6,439 nucleotides of DNA from Chloroflexota bacterium (GCA_021813085.1 JAKAMA010000146.1:1-6439), one strand, 5' to 3'. Shown: positions 1 to 6,180, numbered from the stretch's first letter. The notes: generated by a model from the sequence alone, not told the origin. Translations and numbers: made by a program.

Positions 1-276
1 TACTTCGGCCGTCCGGACGCTGTGCGCGACGCGCTCGGCCGCCGCAACGAGCCGATGGAGCGCGCGTTCGCCGACGGGACGGCGGAGGCGATCGTGCGGC
101 GCAACCGGACGCTGATGGACCTGCGGGCGCCGTCGCCGTGCTGGGACGAGCTGGCGCAGGCGACGCGCCGCGGCACCTACGACGACGCGGCGTTCGCGGC
201 GTGGCTCGGCGAACAGCGCATCCCGTCGCTGGACGGGAAGCTGCTGCGGGCGCAGGCGGGGGCGCTGGCGCCGTAG
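1..276 (+). CDS. C-terminal fragment of an unrecognised protein
   Basis: The frame is open from the first base and ends at TAG 274-276, giving the last 91 residues of a protein whose start lies outside the window. The visible part is soluble-looking, rich in Arg, Ala, Asp and Glu, with no membrane segment and only one Cys (in the sequence APSPCWDEL). It probably contains amphipathic helices and ends in an Ala-rich tail. The codons have strongly GC-rich third positions, as in the other genes here. An ATG at 55 is internal to the open frame and need not be a start. It converges on the tyrosyl-tRNA synthetase with a 29-base gap. I do not recognise the family and propose no function. That it is coding is fairly likely; its identity is unknown. 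Confidence 0.6.
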   Translation, partial: YFGRPDAVRDALGRRNEPMERAFADGTAEAIVRRNRTLMDLRAPSPCWDELAQATRRGTYDDAAFAAWLGEQRIPSLDGKLLRAQAGALAP

Positions 277-292
277 GCGGGCACGGGCCGCC
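276..292. terminator. Possible weak hairpin between convergent genes
   Basis: GGCGG at 276-280 can pair with CCGCC at 288-292 around a seven-base loop, and A275/T293 extends the stem by one pair. It starts on the last base of the upstream stop codon and lies in the gap between two convergent genes, where a bidirectional terminator would be useful. There is no T-tract on either side, and short GC-rich hairpins are common by chance in this DNA, so the call is weak. Confidence 0.25.
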
Positions 293-305
293 TCGCGCCG
301 CCGCC

Positions 306-1424
306 CTAGCGGGCGAGCAGGTCCTCGAGCTCGGCGAGCAGCCGCTGGCCCTCCGGGGCCGCGAAGACCGCCCGAGCCGGCTCCAGCGCCTCGATGAGCC
401 AGGCCGCCACGCCTTCCTTCAGGTCCGCCGGGTGCAGCGCGCCGGAGCGGTACGCCTCGTCGACCTCCTCCGGCGCCGTGAAGCGCAGGCCACCACCGTG
501 CTCGGGCGTCCGGGCGATGCGGAACTCGCCGTCGCGCGGGAAGACGAGCTTTCGCACCCAGTCGAGCATCGGATTGAAGGTCAGCGAGTCCGGCGGGCAG
601 AACGCCTTGCGCACCTTCGCGCGGATCTCCTCGGGCGAGTCGTGGATGAAGATGGCCGTGTTCCGCTCGGACTTGCTCATCTTCATCGACGCCCAGAAGT
701 CGGTCAGGGCCGTCTCCGGGGGCGGCCAGATCGCGGGCTTCTTCATGCCCAGGAGCAACGGATGGTGGACCGTCACCGGCTTCACCTGCGCCCCCCGCGC
801 GTCGCGCAGCGGCGAGACACGCATCTTCGCCGCGACATCGCGCGCGACGACGTGCGCCTTCCGCTGGTCGATGCCGGCGTGCGCCAGGTTAATCCCCATC
901 GAGAAGATGTCGGCGACCTGCATCGGCGGGTAGATCAACTTCGCGAAGTCGACCGACTCGCCCTCCTTGCGGCCCAGGATCGTGATACTGCGCTGGATGC
1001 GCGCCAGCGTCGTGTTCTTGCTGACGTCGATGAGGGTCGCCCAGTAGTCGTCGTTCTGGTGGTACAGCTCGCTCGCCAGCACGAACTCCAGCTTCGAGGG
1101 GTCGCCGCCCACCGCCAGGAAGGTCGCCCGGAACCCCTCGCGGAAGTAGCCCATGGCGACGCGCCGGATCGTCTCCCGGTCGCCTCCGAGCTTGTCGTTG
1201 ATCCACGTGTGCCAGTCGGCCAGGAAGATCGTGCTGTGCGCGCCCGCCTCGACGAAATCGCGCACCTTCGACATGCACACCATGCTGCCGATGTGGATCT
1301 TCCCCGAGATCTCGAAGCCGATGTAGTGCCGCAGCGGCGTGTCCGTTGCCAGCAGATGTACGAGGTCCTCGCGCGTCAGCACCTCTTCCAGGTTGCGGGT
1401 GATCAGCTCGAGTCGGTCGGTCAC
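306..1424 (-). CDS. tyrS: Tyrosine--tRNA ligase, archaeal/eukaryotic type
   Basis: This class I synthetase charges tRNA-Tyr with tyrosine in the cytoplasm. The 372-residue protein has the HIGH-type signature HIGS at 44-47, within YIGFEISGKIHIGS, and KMSKS at 248-252. The tyrosine-pocket residues known from Methanocaldococcus TyrRS (Tyr32, Tyr151, Gln155, Asp158, Gln173) correspond here to Tyr34, Tyr165, Gln169, Asp172 and Gln187 (YPPMQVAD and GIDQRKAH), which argues against TrpRS. The C-terminal part has the archaeal-like blocks SPEEIRAKVRKAFCPP and LHPADLKEGVA and ends without the S4 RNA-binding domain of ordinary bacterial TyrRS (about 420 residues). The GTG start at 1424 is chosen because GGGAG (1430-1434) lies five bases upstream and homology begins there; the frame stays open much further upstream but that stretch is shadow sequence. 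It is divergent from the patatin-like gene. TyrRS identity is secure; an archaeal origin by transfer is inference. Confidence 0.93.
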   Translation of the reverse strand: MTDRLELITRNLEEVLTREDLVHLLATDTPLRHYIGFEISGKIHIGSMVCMSKVRDFVEAGAHSTIFLADWHTWINDKLGGDRETIRRVAMGYFREGFRATFLAVGGDPSKLEFVLASELYHQNDDYWATLIDVSKNTTLARIQRSITILGRKEGESVDFAKLIYPPMQVADIFSMGINLAHAGIDQRKAHVVARDVAAKMRVSPLRDARGAQVKPVTVHHPLLLGMKKPAIWPPPETALTDFWASMKMSKSERNTAIFIHDSPEEIRAKVRKAFCPPDSLTFNPMLDWVRKLVFPRDGEFRIARTPEHGGGLRFTAPEEVDEAYRSGALHPADLKEGVAAWLIEALEPARAVFAAPEGQRLLAELEDLLAR

Positions 1425-1462
1425 GGCGGCTCCCGGCGGTACGCGCTTCGGCCTGGCGCTAC

Positions 1463-1468
1463 ACCCTA
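1463..1468 (-). promoter_or_regulatory. tyrS: Possible -10 element for the TyrRS gene
   Basis: Read on the - strand this is TAGGGT, matching the TAnnnT pattern of sigma-70-type -10 elements, 39 bases before the GTG start. No convincing -35 hexamer lies 16-18 bases further upstream; that position falls inside the degenerate seven-base repeats at 1480-1500. Weak evidence. Confidence 0.25.
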
Positions 1469-1479
1469 TCAGAATCGGA

Positions 1480-1525
1480 TGTTGGAGGTTAGCTGTTGGA
1501 AGGCGGCGCACCGATGCGCTGTCAG
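1480..1525. repeat. Degenerate seven-base-repeat element with shared GC-rich core
   Basis: Three seven-base units lie in register: TGTTGGA (1480-1486), GGTTAGC (1487-1493) and TGTTGGA (1494-1500). One base later comes GGCGGCGCACCG (1502-1513), whose reverse complement occurs exactly at 6251-6262 in the core of the element at 6181-6300. In both places the 12-mer starts one base after a seven-base array. A possible worn unit on the other side is CTGTCAG (1519-1525). The unit sequence differs from the 6181-6400 elements, so this is either a diverged member of the same family or a related element sharing the core. It sits in the divergent promoter region between tyrS and the patatin-like gene. 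Confidence 0.5.
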
Positions 1526-1565
1526 GCATTCCGCTGCCCGCCGCCCGCCAGCGCCGCGACGGCAC

Positions 1566-1571
1566 TACACT
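1566..1571 (+). promoter_or_regulatory. Possible -10 element for the patatin-like gene
   Basis: TACACT fits the TAnnnT -10 pattern, 29 bases before the ATG, which leaves room for a short leader carrying the AGGGAG ribosome binding site (1588-1593). The same hexamer precedes the lipoprotein gene at 3509. No good -35 hexamer is visible at the expected spacing. Confidence 0.3.
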
Positions 1572-1600
1572 TGTCCCGGCACTGATCAGGGAGAGCGACG

Positions 1601-2461
1601 ATGAAGCGAGCAGTGGTCCTGGGCGGCGGCGGCAACGTCGGCATCGCGTGGGAGCTCGGAGTGCTGGCGGCGCTTGCGGAGGGCGGCATCGACGCGCGCG
1701 AGGCGGACCTCGTGGTCGGCACGTCGGCGGGGTCGGTCGTGGGGGCCCAGATCGGGCACGGGCGGGACCCGCGCGCGCTGCTCGCGGAGCGCCGCGCCGC
1801 GCCCGCACAGCCATCGGGCGAGGCTGCGCCCGGCGCCGTGCCGCAGGACGCCGCCGGGGTGTTCGCGCTCTGGGTCTCGGCGACCGAGATGACGCAGGCG
1901 CACGCCGCGCAGGTCGGGGCCCTCGCGCTGCAGGCGCGCACGATGCCCGAGGAGCAGTGGCTGGCGGGCTTCGCCGTGAACGGCTGGCCGGGCTGGCCCG
2001 CGCAGACCCTCGTGGTGACGGCGGTGGAGTGCGAGAGCGGCGCCTTCCGCGCCATCGACCGGGCGTCGGGCGTGCCGATCGAGCGCGCGGTCGCGGCGTC
2101 GTGCGCGGTGCCTGGCCTCTTCCCGCCGGTGACGGTCGATGGCGTGCGCTGCATGGACGGCGGCGTGCGCTCGGGCACGTCGGCCGACCTGGCACAGCGC
2201 ATCGAGCCGGACGTCGTGCTGGTTGTGGCGCCGATCGGCTGGGCGGGGCGCGGCATTCACCGGCTGGCCGCGCAGCAACTGGCGCAGGAGATGGCGGCGC
2301 TCGAGTCGGTCGGGGCGAAGGTGCGGCTCATCGAGCCGGACGATGGCGCGCGCGCACACATGGGGAACCTGATGGACCCGGCGGAGGCGCTGCCGGCCGC
2401 GGACACCGGCTACGCGCACGCACGCCGGCTGGCGGCGGGCCTGCGCGCGTGGTGGGGGTGA
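1601..2461 (+). CDS. Patatin-like phospholipase / lipid acyl hydrolase
   Basis: A 286-residue protein of the bacterial patatin (RssA-like) family, which hydrolyses ester bonds in lipids with a Ser-Asp dyad. The oxyanion-hole glycine loop GGGGNVG is at residues 8-14, the nucleophile elbow GTSAG at 40-44 (Ser42), and the DGG motif at 186-188 (Asp186). The PGLFPPV stretch just before DGG is also typical of the family. The loop lacks the Arg/Lys often found before its last Gly (here Val13), as in some single-domain relatives. No signal peptide or membrane helix is seen, so it is probably cytosolic. The ATG has a strong ribosome binding site, AGGGAG at 1588-1593, seven bases upstream. It is divergent from tyrS and convergent with the acidic-tail protein. 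The fold and catalytic class are well supported; the real substrate is unknown. Confidence 0.9.
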   Translation: MKRAVVLGGGGNVGIAWELGVLAALAEGGIDAREADLVVGTSAGSVVGAQIGHGRDPRALLAERRAAPAQPSGEAAPGAVPQDAAGVFALWVSATEMTQAHAAQVGALALQARTMPEEQWLAGFAVNGWPGWPAQTLVVTAVECESGAFRAIDRASGVPIERAVAASCAVPGLFPPVTVDGVRCMDGGVRSGTSADLAQRIEPDVVLVVAPIGWAGRGIHRLAAQQLAQEMAALESVGAKVRLIEPDDGARAHMGNLMDPAEALPAADTGYAHARRLAAGLRAWWG

Positions 2462-2517
2462 CGGTGCGCTCAACGCTGGGCGCGGCGGGACTTGCTGGAG
2501 CCGAACGAAGGGAGCCC

Positions 2518-2561
2518 GCACACGGCCCCGTATCGAAGAGGACGGGCACACGGGCCCGCCC
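2518..2561. repeat. REP-like hairpin with a partial direct repeat, between convergent genes
   Basis: GGACGGGC (2540-2547) pairs with GCCCGCCC (2554-2561) at seven of eight positions around a six-base loop. The loop region is also part of a direct repeat: GCACACGGCCCCG at 2518-2530 and GCACACGGGCCCG at 2546-2558 match at 12 of 13 positions. It lies between the stops of the patatin-like gene and the acidic-tail gene. There is no T-tract. It may be a repeated extragenic palindrome, a two-way terminator, or both. Similar GC-rich hairpins next to CCCCTACC are, from memory, common between genes in some Chloroflexota, but I could not check this. Confidence 0.45.
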
Positions 2562-2594
2562 CTACCCAGGCGTCAGGCTGACGCGCGCCGGCGG

Positions 2595-3134
2595 TCAGTC
2601 GTTCTCGTCGAGGAAGTCGTCTTCCAGGCCGTCGTCGTCGACGTCGTCGTCATCGAGATCGATCTCGTCGTCGCCGACCGCGACCTCGACCTCGGCGATG
2701 CCGCGGGCGCCCCAGATGGTCTCGTAGTTCTCGCCAGTGATGGCGTTGCGGACCTCGTCGCTCTCGAACTTGCGGAGTTGGGCGAAGCACTTCTCGCACT
2801 CGCGCACCATCTTTGGCGAGCCGAGGTCGGCGTAACGGCGGACGATGTGGTCCCAGATGCCGAGCTCGCCGAGGCTCTGCACGAACTTCGGCCAGGGGAT
2901 GATGGTGATGCTGTCGGGCTTGCCGAAACGCGGGCGCATCTTGAGCAGCGACTGGAAGCGCTCCTCCGGCGTCTTCGCCATCGGCACGACGCGGATCATC
3001 GGCCCGTCGACCTCGTTGGTGCGGACGTCCATCAGCAGGGTCTTGCGGAGCATGGGGAAGTAGAGCGCGACGACTTCGGCGACATCGAGGTTGCGGTTCA
3101 CTTCGGAGACATCGATGCGATAGTCAGCGTCCAG
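2595..3134 (-). CDS. Unrecognised protein with acidic C-terminal tail
   Basis: With the start proposed here the protein has 179 residues. Residues 1-150 look like a compact soluble domain with Trp/Pro-rich patches (IIPWPKF at 79-85) and a single CxxC pair at Cys113/Cys116 (CEKC). The last 25 residues are almost all acidic, 17 of 25 being Asp or Glu, recalling the disordered acidic tails of nucleic-acid-competing proteins such as RNA polymerase delta; that parallel is only an analogy. No good ATG exists near the start of the conserved-looking sequence. The CTG at 3134 has AGGGAGG five bases upstream and gives (M)DADYRIDVSEVNRNLD; a GTG at 3101 is the alternative (168 residues) but lacks a ribosome binding site. 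An ATG at 3212 lies upstream of the likely -10 (TATCAT, 3173-3168), so it is unlikely. It is convergent with the patatin-like gene. Coding is well supported; function is unknown. Confidence 0.8.
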   Translation of the reverse strand: MDADYRIDVSEVNRNLDVAEVVALYFPMLRKTLLMDVRTNEVDGPMIRVVPMAKTPEERFQSLLKMRPRFGKPDSITIIPWPKFVQSLGELGIWDHIVRRYADLGSPKMVRECEKCFAQLRKFESDEVRNAITGENYETIWGARGIAEVEVAVGDDEIDLDDDDVDDDGLEDDFLDEND

Positions 3135-3139
3135 GTGAT

Positions 3140-3146
3140 CCTCCCT
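3140..3146 (-). promoter_or_regulatory. Ribosome binding site supporting a CTG start
   Basis: On the - strand this is AGGGAGG, close to the ideal anti-16S match and followed after five bases by CTG (3134-3132) in frame with the acidic-tail protein. No ATG, GTG or TTG lies at a suitable distance in that frame. This decides the start chosen for that gene. Confidence 0.55.
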
Positions 3147-3167
3147 CTGACCGATGCGGTCTGATCT

Positions 3168-3173
3168 ATGATA
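3168..3173 (-). promoter_or_regulatory. Probable -10 element for the acidic-tail gene
   Basis: TATCAT on the - strand, in a locally AT-rich stretch that stands out from the surrounding GC-rich DNA. Transcription would start near 3161, leaving a leader of about 26 bases that contains the ribosome binding site at 3140-3146. TTGCGC (3193-3188) is a possible -35 but only 14 bases away, so the -35 is doubtful. Confidence 0.4.
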
Positions 3174-3266
3174 ACACGCTCGCCGCTGCGCAACCCCTGA
3201 TCCGCGCGTCATGCATCGATCTGCTTGACGTGCGCGATCATCACGCGGCCGTGAAAGGAATCGGCG

Positions 3267-3497
3267 ATGGAGTACGCGCCTGACGTGCTGCTCGGAGGGC
3301 TGGTGTTCCCGGAGTGACCGCGCTGGCACGACCGCGCGCTGTCGTTCGCGGGGGTGCACGCGCACCGCGTGTTGCGCGTCGGCGCGGACGGGACGCAGCA
3401 CACGTGCTACGGGCCGTCGCCGTTCGGTCCGGCTCCGCCGTACGCACAGCCGCGGGCGGCTATGCTCCACGCTTCGCGTCGCGTTGACGGGCACTAA
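3267..3497 (+). pseudogene. Decayed N-terminal fragment of an SMP-30/gluconolactonase-like gene
   Basis: An ATG at 3267 with AAAGGA at 3254-3259 upstream opens a frame reading MEYAPDVLLGGLVFPE, then TGA (3315-3317), then PRWHDRALSFAGVHAHRVLR in the same frame, ending at TAA 3495-3497. SMP-30/gluconolactonase/LRE-like proteins commonly begin with a segment like GLVFPEGPRWHDGRLWFSDM followed by HRVLRVDADG, so the TGA replaces the Gly of PEGPRW by one base change. Further on, PSPFG and AAML align loosely with the family's PSGLG and VSML, so the frame holds for about 76 codons although several usual residues are lost (W to S, SDM to AGV). The family is about 270-300 residues long, so only the first quarter remains. 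It fills most of the 386-base gap before the lipoprotein gene. Family recognition is from memory of the motif; it might instead be a chance resemblance, but the length of agreement makes that unlikely. Confidence 0.6.
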
Positions 3498-3514
3498 TTC
3501 AAGAGCAGTACACT
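3484..3514 (+). promoter_or_regulatory. Probable promoter of the lipoprotein gene, possibly leaderless
   Basis: TTGACG (3484-3489) and TACACT (3509-3514) form a -35/-10 pair with a 19-base spacer, slightly long. Only six bases separate the -10 from the GTG at 3521, so transcription would start at or next to the start codon. No Shine-Dalgarno sequence precedes that GTG, which fits a leaderless mRNA. The -35 overlaps the end of the pseudogene. Confidence 0.45.
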
Positions 3515-3520
3515 CGCGGT

Positions 3521-4600
3521 GTGATTCGCCAATCAGCGGCTACGCTATTAGTGATCACCGCCGCGTGTGCAGTGGCACTCACGGCATGTGGGAGCTCTGG
3601 GTCGCCGACGCGGACGGCAACGGCCACGTCAACCGCACGCTCGCCGGTACTGGCCACGCTGGCGCCTCTGCCTTCGCCGGCGCCGCTCACTCGCCCAACG
3701 CCGTCGCCCGACAACACGACGGCGCCACCCGCTTTCACCTTCGTGGACGACGTGCATGGATGGGCCGGCATTGGGACCAGGCTGCTCGCGACGGTCGATG
3801 GCGGCCGGAGCTGGTCTGCGCGCGCCACGCTTCCTGCGCTGATCGATAGTCTCGATTTCACGTCGGCGCTCGACGGCTGGGCAGGCACCGACGGCGGGCT
3901 ATTTTCCTCTCACGACGGTGGGGCGACATGGACGTTGGTCAACAGCCTAGCTCGCGGGCTCGTCAGGCGGGTGGACTTCGCCAACGCGTCCGCCGGGTGG
4001 GTGCGCGAAGGTGCGCGGCTGTTGACAACCACCGACGGAGGGCGCTCCTGGAACCCGGTCGGAATGCCTTGTCATTATGCAGATCAGGTAGCAACGGGTG
4101 CGTTCAGCTTTGTGTCAGCAAGGGTGGGGTTCAGCCTGTGCCCGGCCGAGGTGAACGGTCCGGGGTTCTCGTTCAAACAGCTCTATCGCAGCGACGATGC
4201 GGGGCGGCATTGGCAGCTCATTGCTGTGGCTAACCTCCCGGGAAACGAGGTGAGCCCTTCTCCCCTCGGGGGGCTCCCGGCCGTCGGCTACGCTACTGAC
4301 CTCTTCTTCCTCGATGAACAACATGGGTGGATGAGCGAAACGCGCGGATTCGTCTTCGCCACGTCGGACGCTGGCCGCACCTGGAACGCGCTCGCTCCGG
4401 TCTACCCACCCGATGAGTTCGTGACTAGCGTCGTCTTCGTCTCACAGTTGCGAGGGTACGCGATGAGTTGGCCGACTCCGGACGTGACGGGGACGGGGGT
4501 TTATCGGGAGGTACCGGGTCTCTTTGGCACAAGCGATGGTGGGAAGACTTGGACACCGCTTTGCGTCGGCGACTTCCTGGCGTGCAAGAGTCGTTCTTGA
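3521..4600 (+). CDS. Secreted lipoprotein with Asp-box (BNR/Ycf48-like) beta-propeller repeats
   Basis: A 359-residue protein. Residues 1-23 form a lipoprotein signal peptide with lipobox LTAC (Cys23), so the mature protein is likely lipid-anchored outside the membrane. Residues 24-70 are a Ser/Thr/Pro/Ala linker. The rest is a beta-propeller with six Asp-box motifs of the S/T-x-D-x-G-x-T/S-W type: 91-98 (TVDGGRSW), 130-137, 170-177, 224-231 (SDDAGRHW), 281-288 and 337-344 (TSDGGKTW). Most blades also carry an upstream GW or similar pair (HGW 79-81, DGW 118-120, AGW 158-160, HGW 268-270). Proteins of this type include Ycf48/HCF136 and sialidase- or sortilin-like propellers; they are usually binding scaffolds. 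No sialidase active-site set is evident, so no enzyme activity is proposed. The GTG is used because the signal peptide begins there. The fold and location are well supported; the ligand is unknown. Confidence 0.85.
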   Translation: MIRQSAATLLVITAACAVALTACGSSGSPTRTATATSTARSPVLATLAPLPSPAPLTRPTPSPDNTTAPPAFTFVDDVHGWAGIGTRLLATVDGGRSWSARATLPALIDSLDFTSALDGWAGTDGGLFSSHDGGATWTLVNSLARGLVRRVDFANASAGWVREGARLLTTTDGGRSWNPVGMPCHYADQVATGAFSFVSARVGFSLCPAEVNGPGFSFKQLYRSDDAGRHWQLIAVANLPGNEVSPSPLGGLPAVGYATDLFFLDEQHGWMSETRGFVFATSDAGRTWNALAPVYPPDEFVTSVVFVSQLRGYAMSWPTPDVTGTGVYREVPGLFGTSDGGKTWTPLCVGDFLACKSRS

Positions 4601-4697
4601 ACGCGGCAATGCCAAAGGCGCCGCCACACGATCGGCACAATGGCGTTCGCGTGCACGGCAGCGGGCGCGGAACCCCTCGACGACAGGGATCAGAAGT

Positions 4698-6152
4698 TCA
4701 CTTGACGTCCACCCCCGCGCGGAAGCGGTGGTAGTCGATCGCGCGGTTGAGGGCGCGGGCGGCGCGCTCGAACGAGGGAAAGACGGCGAGGCCGCGGTCC
4801 TGCATCCGGCGGCGCGCCTGCGCGACGATCTCCTCGACGTGCTGCGGCTGCAGGATGGTGACGAACGGCTTCGCCGAGCGCTGCTGGTGCGCGACGAGGA
4901 CATCGAGCAGGCCATCGAGCGACGCCGGATCCGCCTGCCAGCGGCGCGCCAGGAAGCCCGCCGCCATCTCCATCGCGATCGCGTCGACATTGGGGTCGGC
5001 GTCGAGGATGGCGAAGAGCTTGCCCAGCGTCTGGGCGGAGCCGCCGAAGCCGATCGTGCCGCCCATGTCGAGCGGGTTCTGGTAGCTGCCGCCGATGATG
5101 TTGAAGAACGACGCGAGCTCGGCGTACGAGGCTTCGGACAGGCGCGGCACATCGAGCCCGGCGGTGACGAAGGCGTCGGTGATGACGACGGACTGGCCGC
5201 CGGTCATCGCCATCAGCCCCATGCGGCGGCCGGTGGCGGGCTTCGCCGAGACCGGCAGAGCGTAGAGCAGCGCTTTCACGACGTCGATCGTGTCCTCGAG
5301 GCTGTCGGCGGTGAGCGCACCCGCCTGCCGCAGGACCGCACGGAACACGGCCGCTGACGTCGCGAGCGCGCCGGTGTGGGACGCCGTCGCGCGGGCGCCA
5401 GCCGCGGTGACGCCGCCCTTCCAGACGACGACGGGTTTCTGCGAGGAGGCGCGACGGAGCGAGCGGACGAATCGGGGGCCGTCCTTCACACCCTCGATGT
5501 ACATCGCGATCACCTTCGTGTCCGGATCCGCAGCAAGATAGTCGAGGTAGTCAGGCACATCGAGGACGATCGCGTTGCCGATGCTGGCCGACGTGCTGAC
5601 GCGCACCCCGTGCCGCTCGCCGACGAGCGAGAAGTTGATGGCGTGCGTACCGCTCTGCGAGATGAAGCCGACGTCGCCCGCCTCGCCGGCGCCCTGCTCC
5701 GCGCTCTGCCGAATGCCGAGCCGGCGGTTGTAGAGCCCCATGCAGTTCGGGCCGATCAGCGCGACATCGCCCTCGCGCGCGATGCGCAGCAGCTCGTCCT
5801 GCAGGCGGATGCCCTCGGCCTCGCCGGTCTCGGCGAAACCGGAGGTGAACAGCGCGACGGCGCCGACGCCCTTCTTCGCGCAGTCGGCGAGGAGGCGCGG
5901 CGCGACGGGGCGCGGGACGGCGAGCATGACGTAGTCGATCTCGCCGGGCACGTCGAGCAGCGACGTGTAGTTGGTGACGCCGAGGGCCTCGATGCCGGGG
6001 ATCTCGTTGGGGTCGATCTGCACGGAGGAGAGCTGGCCGGTGAAGGTGCTGTAGTTGCGCAGCCACATGTAGCCGTCGGCCTTCTTCGAGCCGACGACCA
6101 CGGCGGTGCGTGGGTTGAGCGCTCGGTGCAGGCGGTCGGGCGGGATGGGCAT
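4698..6152 (-). CDS. NDP-forming acyl-CoA synthetase, alpha-subunit-like CoA-binding protein
   Basis: A 484-residue protein with the three-part layout of the alpha half of NDP-forming acyl-CoA synthetases, which interconvert acyl-CoA, ADP and phosphate with acid, CoA and ATP. Residues 1-140 are a CoA-binding Rossmann-like domain ending in GPNCMGLYN (134-142). Residues about 155-295 are a succinyl-CoA-ligase-like domain with GFISQSGTH (162-170) and SHTGALA (258-264), whose His259 matches the phosphorylated His of the family. Residues about 305-484 are the third domain, with MTGGQSVV (316-323) and NPLDMGG (359-365). The N-terminal loop GSKKADGYMW is unlike the usual GAS-type start. The ATP-grasp beta part is absent; it must be encoded elsewhere or the protein is not a standard synthetase. 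The ATG at 6152 is preferred because GGGAG (6163-6167) lies ten bases upstream; an ATG at 6182 has no such site. It converges on the lipoprotein gene across 97 bases in which I see nothing notable. Confidence 0.85.
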   Translation of the reverse strand: MPIPPDRLHRALNPRTAVVVGSKKADGYMWLRNYSTFTGQLSSVQIDPNEIPGIEALGVTNYTSLLDVPGEIDYVMLAVPRPVAPRLLADCAKKGVGAVALFTSGFAETGEAEGIRLQDELLRIAREGDVALIGPNCMGLYNRRLGIRQSAEQGAGEAGDVGFISQSGTHAINFSLVGERHGVRVSTSASIGNAIVLDVPDYLDYLAADPDTKVIAMYIEGVKDGPRFVRSLRRASSQKPVVVWKGGVTAAGARATASHTGALATSAAVFRAVLRQAGALTADSLEDTIDVVKALLYALPVSAKPATGRRMGLMAMTGGQSVVITDAFVTAGLDVPRLSEASYAELASFFNIIGGSYQNPLDMGGTIGFGGSAQTLGKLFAILDADPNVDAIAMEMAAGFLARRWQADPASLDGLLDVLVAHQQRSAKPFVTILQPQHVEEIVAQARRRMQDRGLAVFPSFERAARALNRAIDYHRFRAGVDVK

Positions 6153-6180
6153 CAGCCGGCGGCTCCCGCCGGCACGGCAC

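Noticed and set aside
138..1604. A 488-codon open frame on the + strand opposite tyrS
   Set aside because: It is antisense to a confidently identified gene; its Arg/His/Ala-rich composition is typical of frames opposite GC-rich coding sequence.
1425..2195. Long N-terminal extension of the tyrS frame
   Set aside because: The frame stays open by base composition only: it runs across the intergenic repeats and antisense to the patatin-like gene, and the extension is Arg/Pro/Ala low-complexity. GTG 1424 has a ribosome binding site and matches where homology begins.
2630..2670. GTC/GAC trinucleotide run and a 14-base palindrome (2654-2667)
   Set aside because: Both are explained by Asp and Glu codons of the acidic tail.
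1339..2727. Overlapping open frame on the + strand covering the patatin-like gene
   Set aside because: It is a different frame from the patatin-like gene, which has the catalytic motifs; the translation is Gly/Arg/Ala-rich noise.
3135..3494. N-terminal extension of the acidic-tail protein
   Set aside because: It runs through the promoter-like AT-rich region and antisense to the SMP-30 remnant, with Arg-rich composition unlike the real domain.
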